64,000 bases of DNA from Allobogoriella deserti. Lineage in GTDB: Bacteria > Actinomycetota > Actinomycetes > Actinomycetales > Actinomycetaceae. Position numbers and translations under genes: made by a program. Below are positions 45,153 to 53,890 of this stretch, piece after piece; positions within the stretch are counted from its first letter, which is position 1; every line of letters starts with the position of its first letter. A model generated the notes under the pieces. The model saw only the letters and a program-made list of their open reading frames with translations. It was not told the DNA's origin and did no database searches. The stretch is taken from contig NZ_JBHUEE010000001.1 in NCBI RefSeq assembly GCF_042680605.1, positions 682,001-746,000 of the forward strand, given 5' to 3'.

Positions 45153-45192
45153 CGGCCGCGATCCCACAGGGACCGCGGCCGTCGTCTTTCTC
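45153..45192 (+). terminator. Attenuator hairpin ahead of whiB7
   Basis: CGGCCGCG pairs with CGCGGCCG, and inside this TCCC pairs with GGGA across one A-C mismatch, leaving a three-base loop. The sequence TCGTCTTTCTC follows. It lies between the uORF and whiB7 and would end transcription in the leader unless leader translation favours another fold. Confidence 0.65.
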
Positions 45193-45247
45193 AGACGTCC
45201 TTGGTCCCACAACGAGGACAGATGAGAGAAACGACCTAGGAGCAGCA

Positions 45248-45613
45248 GTGCAGCTCACGGCTCTACTCGACCAGATCAGCCAGGGATCATCAGTCTCCTG
45301 GCCCGCGACCCCGCCGGCGCTCACCCGCGACGGCGAGGCCGGTCGGGGAGTCCTGTCCACGCCGTCCTCTGTCGGTGCGGGGATCCCGTGCCAGACCGCC
45401 GAGGACAGCGACCTGTGGTTCGCGGAGCGCAGCGCCGATGTCGAGTTGGCCAAGGCGCTGTGCCGCGAGTGCCCTGTGCGCGAGGCCTGCCTGACCGGCG
45501 CCCTCGAAAGGGGCGAGCCGTGGGGAGTCTGGGGTGGCGAGGTCTTCGTCGACGGCGTCGTCGTTCCGCGCAAGCGGGGCCGCGGACGCCCGCGGAAGCA
45601 TGACGCGGCCTGA
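45248..45613 (+). CDS. whiB7: WhiB7-family antibiotic-resistance regulator
   Basis: A 121-residue iron-sulfur regulator that binds the main sigma factor and activates intrinsic-resistance genes. The four [4Fe-4S] ligands are Cys48, Cys72, Cys75 and Cys81 (C-X23-C-X2-C-X5-C), followed by the WhiB turn GEPWGVWGG. The C-terminal RKRGRGRPRK is an AT-hook, the feature that marks WhiB7 among WhiB proteins. GTG 45248 has AGGAG at 45237-45241. The promoter, uORF and attenuator upstream and the uvrD2 neighbour all agree with WhiB7. Confidence 0.93.
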   Translation: MQLTALLDQISQGSSVSWPATPPALTRDGEAGRGVLSTPSSVGAGIPCQTAEDSDLWFAERSADVELAKALCRECPVREACLTGALERGEPWGVWGGEVFVDGVVVPRKRGRGRPRKHDAA

Positions 45614-45615
45614 GA

Positions 45616-45652
45616 GCACCGGCCGGCCGGAGGTTCTCCGGCCGGCCGGTGC
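45616..45652. terminator. Strong bidirectional terminator after whiB7
   Basis: GCACCGGCCGGCCGGAG and CTCCGGCCGGCCGGTGC are a perfect 17-base inverted repeat around GTT, two bases after the whiB7 stop and eight bases before the end of the convergent gene. Confidence 0.8.
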
Positions 45653-45659
45653 CACGCAC

Positions 45660-46775
45660 TCACACGGGCGCCGTCGGCCGGCTCGCCGGCTGCTCGGACG
45701 CGGAGCCGTGTGGGTCGGTCCGCGATCGACTGGCCGCCGCGTCCGCACCGGCGGCGCGCACCGGATCTGGTCCGCCGCATCCGCACTCCGGGTGAATCGT
45801 CCACTGCCGTAGCACCGGCAGCGGACTCAGCGGCCCGACCTCGAGGGTGGCGGCCTCCACGGCGACCTCGCGTCCGTCGATCGCGGCGAGGGCCTGGTGT
45901 GCCGCGACCACTGCACCGATCTGCCCGAGTTGGCGTGCCGCCGCGGCCGGAGCAGCGCACCGCATCTGAGTGGCCACTGCCGGCCAGGCCGGGTCCGCCT
46001 CTGTTCGGTGCAGGTCCAAGCACCGCGTGCACGGCCCGCGTCCCGGCCGGACCAGCGGGCCGACCGCGATATCCACGTCACCGATCACCACGGGCAGGTG
46101 CTCGAGGTCCTCGCGCAGCACGGGCACCAGCCGGACCGGGTCGGCCACCGCGGCGAAGACGGCGACCACGAGGTCGGGGCCGCGGCCCGGCTCCGCCTGC
46201 GTGCGCAGTCGCGGGTAGCTCGCCCGCAGCAGGGCACGGGCGCGCTCCGCCCGCGGCCGGCCGACGTCGATCGGTTCGTATGGGCCGACGTCCGAGCGGC
46301 GCACCGGATGCTCGTCGTCGAGCAGCAGGGTGCCCACGCCCGCCTCCGAGAGGTGGGTGGCGATCCGCAGGCCGACGTGGTCCAGTCCGCAGACCCGGAC
46401 GACGGCGTGGTCTCGCCCGGCGAGGAGGCCGGCGCCGTCGCCGCCGGGTAGCACCCGGGACCAGTAGGCCTCCTCGGGACCGAGCGCGCTACCGGTACGG
46501 CGAGAGCCGTGGTCGAGGACACCGGAGCGGTCGAGCAGGCCCAGCAGCTCACGGACACGGCCCGGCGCGACGCCGACGGTGTGCCCGAGGCGGGTCAGGT
46601 CTGCCTCGGTGGGAGCGAAGTCCGGGCCGTCGAGCAGGTCCAGCACCCGCTGCTCCCCGCGCGTGAGGTTCTCCAGAACGACGGCGCAACGCGGGTCCAC
46701 GCCGATCTGACTCTCACCCTCCCGGCGCCAGAGCACCGACAGTCCCGCTCGCAGCCGAATGGTCCGTGCGTCCAT
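45660..46775 (-). CDS. ThiF/E1-like protein
   Basis: A 371-residue protein with an N-terminal winged-helix-like region (residues about 30-90: LENLTRGEQRVLDLLDG to VRELLGLLDRSGVL) and a Rossmann domain starting VVRVCGLDHVGLRIATHLSEAGVGTLLLDDE. A zinc site like that of E1 and ThiF enzymes is visible as CTRC and, near the C-terminus, ECGCG. The usual Gly-rich ATP loop GxGxxG is altered to CGLDHVG, so adenylation is doubtful. CACGCT-N7 precedes the ATG. It occupies the place of an unnamed conserved gene in the mycobacterial whiB7 region. Function unknown. Confidence 0.65.
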   Translation of the reverse strand: MDARTIRLRAGLSVLWRREGESQIGVDPRCAVVLENLTRGEQRVLDLLDGPDFAPTEADLTRLGHTVGVAPGRVRELLGLLDRSGVLDHGSRRTGSALGPEEAYWSRVLPGGDGAGLLAGRDHAVVRVCGLDHVGLRIATHLSEAGVGTLLLDDEHPVRRSDVGPYEPIDVGRPRAERARALLRASYPRLRTQAEPGRGPDLVVAVFAAVADPVRLVPVLREDLEHLPVVIGDVDIAVGPLVRPGRGPCTRCLDLHRTEADPAWPAVATQMRCAAPAAAARQLGQIGAVVAAHQALAAIDGREVAVEAATLEVGPLSPLPVLRQWTIHPECGCGGPDPVRAAGADAAASRSRTDPHGSASEQPASRPTAPV

Positions 46776-46911
46776 CCTGCGGAGCGTGGCACGCGAGCAC
46801 CCGGCGGCGCAGCGAGCGACCGGCCGCCTGTGGACAACCGGTCACCTCGGTGCCGGGCCGCCCGGCGCGCAGGGAACCAGGGAAGCCACGGCAGGGGCGC
46901 GGTCGGACGGG

Positions 46912-48405
46912 TCAGCCGCGGTCCTGGGGCCGGCCGGGGTCGGCGTCGTCGTCGGCGTCGGACTGCCGGTCGCCACCGTCCTCCTCCGATGGCGTGGTGT
47001 CCGTGTCCGCCTCCTGACCACCACCGAGCGTGCCGTCGAGCATGGCGGATAGCGCCGCGTCGACATCCTCCTCGGCGGCCCGGGCCTGAGCCCGGCCGGC
47101 GACGAAGCCGCTCGGGTCGTCGAGCTCCTCGGCGGTCGGCATGAGGTCGGGGTGCGACCACAGATCGTCACGTTCCGTCTGACCGCGTTCCCGATCGAGC
47201 GCAGCCCACAGTGCCGCCGCCTCGCGCAGGCGGCGGGGACGCAGTTCCAGCCCGACCAGCGAGGCGAAGGTCTGCTCCGCCGGTCCACCGGTGGCACGCC
47301 GCCGGCTCAGCATCTCCTGCAGCGCGCCCGCCTGTGGCAGGTGCGCCGCGACGGCCTTGCCGGACACCTCCTGCACCCACCCCTCCACGAGCGCCAACGC
47401 CGTCTCGAGACGGAGCAGAGCGGCATCCTGGGCGGGGGAGCGCTCGAGGGCGAAGACTCCGCCGGAGAGGGCCTCACGCAGTTCGTCCGGACTCGTGGGG
47501 TCGATCCCGCGGACGGCCTCCTCCATCGCCTCCAGGTCGATGGTGATCTCCCGGGCGTAGGCCTCGACGGTGCCGAGCAGGTGTGCCCGCAGCCACGGGA
47601 CGTGCGCGAAGAGCCGGGCGTGGGCCACCTCGCGGACGGCGAGGAACAGCCGGACCTCCTCCTCGTCGGCGTCCAGTCCGTCGGCGAACTCGGCGACGTT
47701 CGCCGGCACCAGGGCGGCCGTCCGGTCCTCGACCAACGGAAGTCCGGTGTCGGACGGCCCGAAGGCCTCACGGGCCAGCGTCCCGACCGCCTGGCCGACC
47801 TGCATGCCGAAGACGGCACTGCCGAGCTGCTTGAGCATGCCCTCCATCGGGCCGGTACCGGACATCATGGTGCGCAGCTCAGGCGGCAGGTGCTCTGCCT
47901 GGCTGCGCATGACGTCCGCCAGAGCTTCGGAGACCGACGTCGCGACCGGTTCCGACAGGTGCTTCCACGTCGGCAGCGTCCGTTCCACCCACTCCGCGCG
48001 GCTCCACGCCTCCTGATGCCCGCCGGCCGGGCCGAGATCGGTCACGGCGTCGAGCCACAGGTCGGCCACGGACAGCGCCTGGCGGATTCGGTCCGCCTCC
48101 GCGGCGGTCACGGTCGGATCGCCACCCGCGTGGGCGGACTGGCGCGCGAGATCGTGGGCCACCTGCCAGTTCACCGGGGCGCCGCCGCCGGAGGCGAGCA
48201 GTTGCTGCATCTGGCTGATCATGAGCATCAGCTGGTTGCGGTCGTTCGGCAGGCCGGCCGCCTGCGACATCGCCGCCGGGTCGATCCCTGAGGCGCGCAT
48301 CGCGCGGATCGCCTCCTCGGCCGCGGGTCCGCCCATCATCGACCGGAGGAGCTCCTCCCAGCCGTCGGGCTCCTCGCCCTCGTTCCGGGCCGGTTCCTGA
48401 CTCAT
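46912..48405 (-). CDS. Zincin-like metalloprotease (DUF2342)
   Basis: A 497-residue protein of the DUF2342/zincin family. The N-terminal region is helical (GWEELLRSMMGGPAAEEAIRAMR, NQLMLMISQMQQLLASG). The conserved core includes GSAVFGMQVGQAVGTLAREAFG and LAVREVAHARLFAHVPWLR, whose His residues are the likely zinc ligands. The C-terminal 80 residues are acidic and disordered. The ATG at 48405 has AGGAG six bases ahead. Homologues are conserved in actinobacteria beside the PDZ protease and UPF0182 gene, as here; the substrate is unknown. Confidence 0.8.
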   Translation of the reverse strand: MSQEPARNEGEEPDGWEELLRSMMGGPAAEEAIRAMRASGIDPAAMSQAAGLPNDRNQLMLMISQMQQLLASGGGAPVNWQVAHDLARQSAHAGGDPTVTAAEADRIRQALSVADLWLDAVTDLGPAGGHQEAWSRAEWVERTLPTWKHLSEPVATSVSEALADVMRSQAEHLPPELRTMMSGTGPMEGMLKQLGSAVFGMQVGQAVGTLAREAFGPSDTGLPLVEDRTAALVPANVAEFADGLDADEEEVRLFLAVREVAHARLFAHVPWLRAHLLGTVEAYAREITIDLEAMEEAVRGIDPTSPDELREALSGGVFALERSPAQDAALLRLETALALVEGWVQEVSGKAVAAHLPQAGALQEMLSRRRATGGPAEQTFASLVGLELRPRRLREAAALWAALDRERGQTERDDLWSHPDLMPTAEELDDPSGFVAGRAQARAAEEDVDAALSAMLDGTLGGGQEADTDTTPSEEDGGDRQSDADDDADPGRPQDRG

Positions 48406-48550
48406 GGCGACTCCTGAAGGTGGTGGGACTCCACGGTAAACCGGTCGGCGCCGGACCAGCGCGCACCGGGGGCGTGAACGGTGCGCGGTTCGCTCTGGGC
48501 GCAGCCGGGCCCTCGCACGTCACCTGCTGCCGGTGGGGCATGATGGCCCG

Positions 48551-49795
48551 GTGCACGAGCAGGAACCCGAGCGCGGGTACGCGCCGCCCGGACCCGCGGC
48601 TGCCGGTTCCGGCGGTTCGCCACGGATGGGCAGGGGGGACGCCTCGGCGCAGCTGCGGCCCGACTCGCCTCCCGGCGAACCGGCCTTCGCCGGGCCGCAG
48701 CGGCCTGCCGAGGAGTGGGACCGGCCCGAGCGGGCGACGCCTCGCAGCCTGACCCTGGTCCTTGCCGGCGGCGTGCTCGCCCTGGCGTTGCTGCTGGTCA
48801 TGCTCGTGCCGGTGCCGTATGCCGTGCAGAGTCCCGGACCCACGGTCGACACGCTCGGTGAGCACGAGGGCGAGCCGCTCATCGAGGTCGACGGCGAGCG
48901 GACCTACCCCTCCGACGGTGAGCTACGCCTGACGACCGTCTCGGTCGCCGGTGGCCCCGGGCACCCGGTCGCCGCGTTCGACGTCGTCGCCGGCTGGCTG
49001 GATCCGAACCGGCTGGTCCTCCCGGTCGAGGCCGTCTTCCCGGAGGACGCCACCGAGGACGAGCTGGATGAGCAGTCCACCCAGCAGATGACCTCCTCCC
49101 AGACGAACGCCACCGTCGCGGCACTCGAGGAGCTCGGTCACGACGTGCCGATGACCCTGACGGTCACGGGCGTCGCGGAGAACTCCCCCTCGCGCGGGGT
49201 CATCGAGGGCGGCGACGTCGTCACCGCCGTGCGGCCCGAGGGCGGAGACCGCGTCCACGTCGAGGCCTACTCGGATCTCGCGGACGTGCTGGCCGAGACC
49301 GCGCCGGGGACCACGGTGACGGTCACGGTGCGCCGCGGGGGCGAGGACCTCGCCCTCGATGTCCAGACGATGGCGTCGCCGCAGCAGGACGGGTCGGTGC
49401 TGGGGGTCTTCCTCCAGCCCGACGTCGAGCTGCCGTTTCAGGTCGAGTTCGACATCGAGGACATCGGCGGGCCCAGTGCGGGGACGATGTTCGCACTCGG
49501 CATCGTCGACGTGCTCACCCCCGGAGATCTGACCGGTGGCGAACACGTCGCCGGGACCGGCACGGTAGACCTGGCCGGCCGGGTCGGACCGATCGGTGGC
49601 ATCCAGCAGAAGCTCGTCGGTGCCCGCCGGGACGGCGCGGACTGGTTCCTCGCGCCGGCCGGGAACTGTGACGAGGTGCCCGGGCACGTCCCGGACGGCC
49701 TGCACGTGGTCCGGGTGGCCACCCTCGCCGAGGCACGGACCTCCGTCGAGGCGATCGGCGAGGGGAACGGACGTTCCCTGCCCACCTGCGGGTGA
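48551..49795 (+). CDS. Membrane-anchored PDZ/Lon-like serine protease (YlbL type)
   Basis: A 414-residue protein with one N-terminal membrane helix (LTLVLAGGVLALALLLVMLV, after about 60 Pro/Gly-rich cytoplasmic residues). A PDZ domain (VTVTGVAENSPSRGVIEGGDVVTAV) and a Lon-type catalytic domain outside the cell follow. The catalytic dyad is Ser309 in GGPSAGTMFALG and Lys354 in GGIQQKLVGARR. GTG 48551 is favoured over GTG 48533 because CATGAT lies six bases ahead. It is divergent from the zincin gene; proteolysis at the membrane surface is the likely job. Confidence 0.88.
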   Translation: MHEQEPERGYAPPGPAAAGSGGSPRMGRGDASAQLRPDSPPGEPAFAGPQRPAEEWDRPERATPRSLTLVLAGGVLALALLLVMLVPVPYAVQSPGPTVDTLGEHEGEPLIEVDGERTYPSDGELRLTTVSVAGGPGHPVAAFDVVAGWLDPNRLVLPVEAVFPEDATEDELDEQSTQQMTSSQTNATVAALEELGHDVPMTLTVTGVAENSPSRGVIEGGDVVTAVRPEGGDRVHVEAYSDLADVLAETAPGTTVTVTVRRGGEDLALDVQTMASPQQDGSVLGVFLQPDVELPFQVEFDIEDIGGPSAGTMFALGIVDVLTPGDLTGGEHVAGTGTVDLAGRVGPIGGIQQKLVGARRDGADWFLAPAGNCDEVPGHVPDGLHVVRVATLAEARTSVEAIGEGNGRSLPTCG

Positions 49796-49806
49796 GGTGG
49801 GGCGGC

Positions 49807-50427
49807 TCAGCTCTCGGTCTGCAGCGTCGCCCGTAGGGCCGCCACCAGGCCAGGGACGGCGTCAGGTGACCCGCCGACGGCGTCGTCGTTGTCGTTGGCG
49901 CGGGTGCGCAGCGCACACCAGGACTCGCCGGTGCGCAGCACGCCGGCGGCCATACGGACGTCCTGCCGCTCCGGGTGCGCCATCAGCGCGTCCAACGCCT
50001 CGTGCGGATCGTCTGGCAGACCCTGTTCGGCCTCCGGCGGGACGATGATTCGTTCGAGGACCACGGCGGCTCCGTCGACCTGTTCCGGCCAGCCGAGCTG
50101 GGCGAGCAGTTCCTCGACGGTCTCCGCCTGAGGGAGTCCGTCCTGCTCGATGCTCGTGAGGTGTTCCGGGTCCTCCTGCGCCACGGCCAGCGTGCCCTCG
50201 GGCAGTTCCTCGGCGAGTGCGGGCGTGGCGGCGACCGCGTCCGCCGTCCGGACGAGCGCGAACACGCCGATCGGCCCGTCCCACCCGCGAGCGGCCATGT
50301 GACGCTCGATGTCGCGGACCGCGTCGCGGAGGGCGAGCTGGCGCGGCGTCGGAGGGGCGGGCGAGGAGGCACCGGCCGCTGGGTCCGCCGGCACGTCGGA
50401 TTCGAGCCTGTCAGCGCTATCCGTCAT
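49807..50427 (-). CDS. PPA1309-family conserved protein
   Basis: A 206-residue actinobacterial protein of unknown function. It has an Ala/Pro-rich N-terminus followed by a conserved core with IERHMAARGWDGPIGVFALVRTADA, LAVAQEDPEHLTSIEQD and LAQLGWPEQVDGAAVVLERI. No catalytic motif or membrane segment is seen. The ATG at 50427 is six bases after CATCAT on the minus strand, so the message is probably leaderless. Homologues occur beside the PDZ protease and UPF0182 genes in many actinobacteria, which suggests a shared role at the envelope, but that is inference. Confidence 0.75.
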   Translation of the reverse strand: MTDSADRLESDVPADPAAGASSPAPPTPRQLALRDAVRDIERHMAARGWDGPIGVFALVRTADAVAATPALAEELPEGTLAVAQEDPEHLTSIEQDGLPQAETVEELLAQLGWPEQVDGAAVVLERIIVPPEAEQGLPDDPHEALDALMAHPERQDVRMAAGVLRTGESWCALRTRANDNDDAVGGSPDAVPGLVAALRATLQTES

Positions 50428-50610
50428 ATCCCCATGATGACGCCTCGCGTGCGGACGGCCTGCCACCGGCATCTTTTGGGCATATGGCGCCCGGATATGG
50501 GAACCTAGAGTCAGGTCGGTCCGTTGGCACGGGTGTCCGCGCGAGACGCGCTGCCGGGGCATCCGCCGGTTCGACATCCCGATCGCACGAGAATCCAGAG
50601 GTGCTGCTCA

Positions 50611-53600
50611 GTGACGTTCGCATCCGTCCCCCGTCCGAGTCGGGAGGAGGGCGGGCCGCGCCGCCGCAGCCCGCTGATCCCGACCCTGGTCGTCCTCGCC
50701 GTCGTCGTCGCGATCGTCCTGGCGCTGGCGCAGGTCTGGACGGAGTTCCGGTGGTACGGCCAGCTCGGCTTCACCGACGTCCTGGTCCGTGAGTGGACGA
50801 CGCGGGCGGCGCTGTTCGCCGTCGGCTTCCTCATCATGGGCGGGGCGATCTGGCTCAACCTGCACCTGGCGTACTCGCGCCGGGAGATCTATCCGCCGAC
50901 GACGCCGGAGGAGCGCAACCTCGACCGGTACCGGGAGAGCATCGAGCCGTTGCGCCGCCTGATCATGATCGGCGGGCCCATCGTGTTCGGCCTGTTCGCC
51001 GGCTCCTCGTTCAGCGGGATGTGGCGGCCGGTCCTCATCTGGCTCAACCAGGTGCCCTTCGGCGAGACGGACCCGCAGTTCGGGATGGACATCTCGTTCT
51101 TCGTCTTCTCGCTGCCGGTGATCCGGTCCGTCGTCTCCTTCCTCATGACGGTCGTGTTCCTCTCGGCCGTGGCGGCCCTGATCACGCATTACCTCTACGG
51201 TGGCGTCTCCCTCGCTCCGCGCCAGCAGCGGGTCACCCGCCCGGCGCGGATCCACCTCTCCGTGCTCGCGGCGGTCTTCGTGGCGCTCATCGCGGTGAGC
51301 TACTTCCTCGACCGTTACTCGCTCCTGGTGGGGGAGAACGAGCGGTTCTCGGGCGCCTCGTACGCCGACATCAACGCGGTGCTGCCGGCGCGGACCATCC
51401 TCGCGGCGATCGCCGTGCTCGTCGTCGTGCTGTTCATCGTCACGGCGATCCGCGGGACCTGGCGTCTGCCGGCGGCGGGTATCGCCGTGATGGTCGTCTC
51501 CGCGCTCGTGGTCGGAACCGCGTACCCCGCCGTGGTGCAGCGCTTCCAGGTGGACCCGAACGCCATCGAGGCCGAGAGCCCCTACATCCAGCGCAACATC
51601 GACGCCACACTGGCGGCCTACGACCTGGAAGACCTCGAGACCGAGACCTACTCGGCGACCACCGAGGCGGAACCCGGACAGCTGCGCGAGGACAGTCAGT
51701 CCACCGCGTCCATCCGGCTGCTCGACCCGAACATCGTCTCGCCGACGTTCAATCAGCTGCAACAGTCCCGGCAGTACTACAGCTTCGAGGACACCCTCAA
51801 CGTCGACCGGTACGAGATCGACGGCGAGAAGCGCGACACCGTCATCGGTGTGCGCGAGCTGAACCTCGACGGCCTCGGCAACGAGCAGCGCAGCTGGATC
51901 AACGACCACACCGTCTACACCCACGGCTTCGGCGTGGTCGCCGCCTACGGCAACCAGACCTCCGCGGACGGGCGGCCCTCCTTCTTCCAGCAGGGCATCC
52001 CGAGCACCGGGCAGCTCGGCGAGTACGAGCCGCGGGTCTACTTCGGGCAGAACATGCCAGCGTACTCGATCGTCGGAGCGCCCGAGGGCACGGAGCCATG
52101 GGAGCTCGACTACCCGGACGACCAGGCCGAGGACAGCTACATCCCGACGACGTACACCGGCGACGGCGGGCCGTCGATCGGCTCGTTCTTCGAGAAGATG
52201 CTCTACGCCCTGCGGTTCGGCGACATGCAGATCATGTTCTCCGACCGCGTGACGCCCGAGTCGCAGATCCTCTACGACCGTGACCCGCACACCCGCGTGG
52301 CGAAGGTGGCACCGTACCTGACGCTGGACCAGCGGGCCTACCCGGCCGTCGTGGACACCGACGACGACCCGGAGACCCCGAGCCGCATGGTGTGGATCAT
52401 CGACGGGTACACCACCACCAACGACTACCCGTACTCGGCACGGGAGTCCCTCGAGGACGCGACGACCGACGCGCTGGTCGCGGAGAACGGCCAGGCGGCG
52501 ACCGTCGGGGCCGAGCCCGAGCAGGTCAACTACATCCGCAACTCGGTCAAGGCCGTCGTCGACGCCTACAACGGTTCCGTGACGCTCTACGAGTGGGACG
52601 AGGAGGACCCGGTCCTCGACGTCTGGCAGAACATCTTCCCGGAGCACATCACGCCGGCGTCGGAGATCAGCGGGGACCTCATGAGCCACCTGCGCTACCC
52701 GGAGGACCTGTTCAAGGTCCAGCGGTCGCTGCTCTCGCGCTACCACGTGACCAACCCGGCGACGCTGTACTCCGGCTCCGACGAGTGGCAGCTGCCGACG
52801 GAACCGGCCACGGGTAGCGGCGAACTCCAGCCGCCCTACTACCTCACGCTCCAGATGCCGGGGCAGGACGAGGCCAACTTCTCCCTCACCTCGAGCTACA
52901 TCCCCGGTGGTCAGACGGACCGGAACATCCTCACCGGGTTCCTCGCCGTCGACTCCGAGACCGGCGACCAGGCGGGCGAGGTCCGCGAGGGCTACGGCCA
53001 GCTGCGGCTTCTGGAGCTGCCGTCGGACATCACGGTGCCGGGCCCGGGTCAGGTGCAGAACAACTTCAACGCCAACCCGCAGATCTCGACCGAGCTCAAC
53101 ATCCTCACCCGAGGGAACTCGCAGGTCCGGTTGGGCAACCTGTTGACTCTGCCGGTCGGCGGCGGCCTGCTCTACGTCCAGCCCGTCTACGTCCAGTCCG
53201 CGGCGGGTACCTCCTACCCGCTGCTGCGGCGGGTGCTCGTCTCCTTCGGTGAGGAGGTCGGCTTCGCGGCCTCGCTGGACGGCGCCCTCGACGCGGTGTT
53301 CGGCGGCGACTCCGGCGCCGAGACCGGCACCGGCGGTGAGGACGAGACCGGCGAGGGGGACCAGGGCGACGGCGGCCAGCAGCCGCCCACGGACGCTCAG
53401 CAGCGCCTGGACGAGGCGCTCGCGGCCGCGCAGGAGGCCATGTCCGACTCGCAGGAGGCGCTGGCCAACAACGACTGGAACGCCTACGGCGAGGCGCAGG
53501 AGCGTCTGCAGTCGGCGGTCGAAGACGCGGTTGCCGCGCAGGAGGAGCTCGGGGGAGCCGCCGGTGAGGAGCCCGCGGCCGGCGAGGGCGACGCCGGCGC

Positions 53601-53634
53601 GGACGGAGCCCAGGGCGGCGACGGCGAGAACTGA
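50611..53634 (+). CDS. UPF0182 large membrane protein
   Basis: A 1007-residue protein of UPF0182. The N-terminal 330 residues contain about seven membrane helices (PTLVVLAVVVAIVLALAQ, then AALFAVGFLIMGGAIWLNLH and others). The long remainder is an extracytoplasmic domain with the family segments QRNIDATLAAYDL, NIVSPTFNQLQQSRQYYSF and DRVTPESQILYDRDP. The last 100 residues are acidic and coiled (DEALAAAQEAMSDSQEAL). GTG 50611 has GAGG about ten bases ahead. Its function is unknown in any organism I know of. It ends a stretch with the same order as mycobacteria. Confidence 0.9.
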   Translation: MTFASVPRPSREEGGPRRRSPLIPTLVVLAVVVAIVLALAQVWTEFRWYGQLGFTDVLVREWTTRAALFAVGFLIMGGAIWLNLHLAYSRREIYPPTTPEERNLDRYRESIEPLRRLIMIGGPIVFGLFAGSSFSGMWRPVLIWLNQVPFGETDPQFGMDISFFVFSLPVIRSVVSFLMTVVFLSAVAALITHYLYGGVSLAPRQQRVTRPARIHLSVLAAVFVALIAVSYFLDRYSLLVGENERFSGASYADINAVLPARTILAAIAVLVVVLFIVTAIRGTWRLPAAGIAVMVVSALVVGTAYPAVVQRFQVDPNAIEAESPYIQRNIDATLAAYDLEDLETETYSATTEAEPGQLREDSQSTASIRLLDPNIVSPTFNQLQQSRQYYSFEDTLNVDRYEIDGEKRDTVIGVRELNLDGLGNEQRSWINDHTVYTHGFGVVAAYGNQTSADGRPSFFQQGIPSTGQLGEYEPRVYFGQNMPAYSIVGAPEGTEPWELDYPDDQAEDSYIPTTYTGDGGPSIGSFFEKMLYALRFGDMQIMFSDRVTPESQILYDRDPHTRVAKVAPYLTLDQRAYPAVVDTDDDPETPSRMVWIIDGYTTTNDYPYSARESLEDATTDALVAENGQAATVGAEPEQVNYIRNSVKAVVDAYNGSVTLYEWDEEDPVLDVWQNIFPEHITPASEISGDLMSHLRYPEDLFKVQRSLLSRYHVTNPATLYSGSDEWQLPTEPATGSGELQPPYYLTLQMPGQDEANFSLTSSYIPGGQTDRNILTGFLAVDSETGDQAGEVREGYGQLRLLELPSDITVPGPGQVQNNFNANPQISTELNILTRGNSQVRLGNLLTLPVGGGLLYVQPVYVQSAAGTSYPLLRRVLVSFGEEVGFAASLDGALDAVFGGDSGAETGTGGEDETGEGDQGDGGQQPPTDAQQRLDEALAAAQEAMSDSQEALANNDWNAYGEAQERLQSAVEDAVAAQEELGGAAGEEPAAGEGDAGADGAQGGDGEN

Positions 53635-53641
53635 GGCCAGG

Positions 53642-53671
53642 GCGTGGGCTCGCCTGTGAGCGAGCCCACGC
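53642..53671 (+). terminator. Terminator after the UPF0182 gene
   Basis: GCGTGGGCTCGC and GCGAGCCCACGC form a perfect 12-base stem with a six-base loop, beginning eight bases after the stop. There is no strong T-run. Confidence 0.7.
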
Positions 53672-53680
53672 TCCGGCGAT

Positions 53681-53710
53681 TTGCTGCGGCGATCTCCGGA
53701 GACGTAACCT
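53681..53710 (+). promoter_or_regulatory. Promoter of the initiator tRNA
   Basis: TTGCTG (53681-53686) and TAACCT (53705-53710) with an 18-base spacer lie 11 bases before the tRNA 5' end. Confidence 0.65.
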
Positions 53711-53721
53711 GGTCAGGCCGA

Positions 53722-53798
53722 CGCGGGGTGGAGCAGTTCGGTAGCTCGCCGGGCTCATAACCCGGAGGTCGCAGGTTCAAATCCTGCCCCCGCTACCA
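53722..53798 (+). tRNA. Initiator tRNA-Met (CAT)
   Basis: A 77-base cloverleaf with anticodon CAT at 53756-53758 and encoded CCA. The acceptor stem begins with an unpaired C1 opposite T72, and the anticodon stem ends in GGG/CCC pairs. Both are marks of the initiator tRNA rather than the elongator. The T-arm (GCAGG/CCTGC around TTCAAAT) and D-arm are normal. Confidence 0.96.
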
Positions 53799-53800
53799 AG

Positions 53801-53840
53801 CTCAGGCCCGGGGATCCACGGATCCCCGGGCCTGAGGTGT
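53801..53840 (+). terminator. Perfect 17-base-stem terminator after the tRNA
   Basis: CTCAGGCCCGGGGATCC and GGATCCCCGGGCCTGAG pair perfectly around AC, directly after the tRNA, and are followed by GTGTTTCT. Confidence 0.85.
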
Positions 53841-53890
53841 TTCTGACGACCTCAGCGGTCGGCCGCCTACCTTCGCTGCCGTCGACTACC

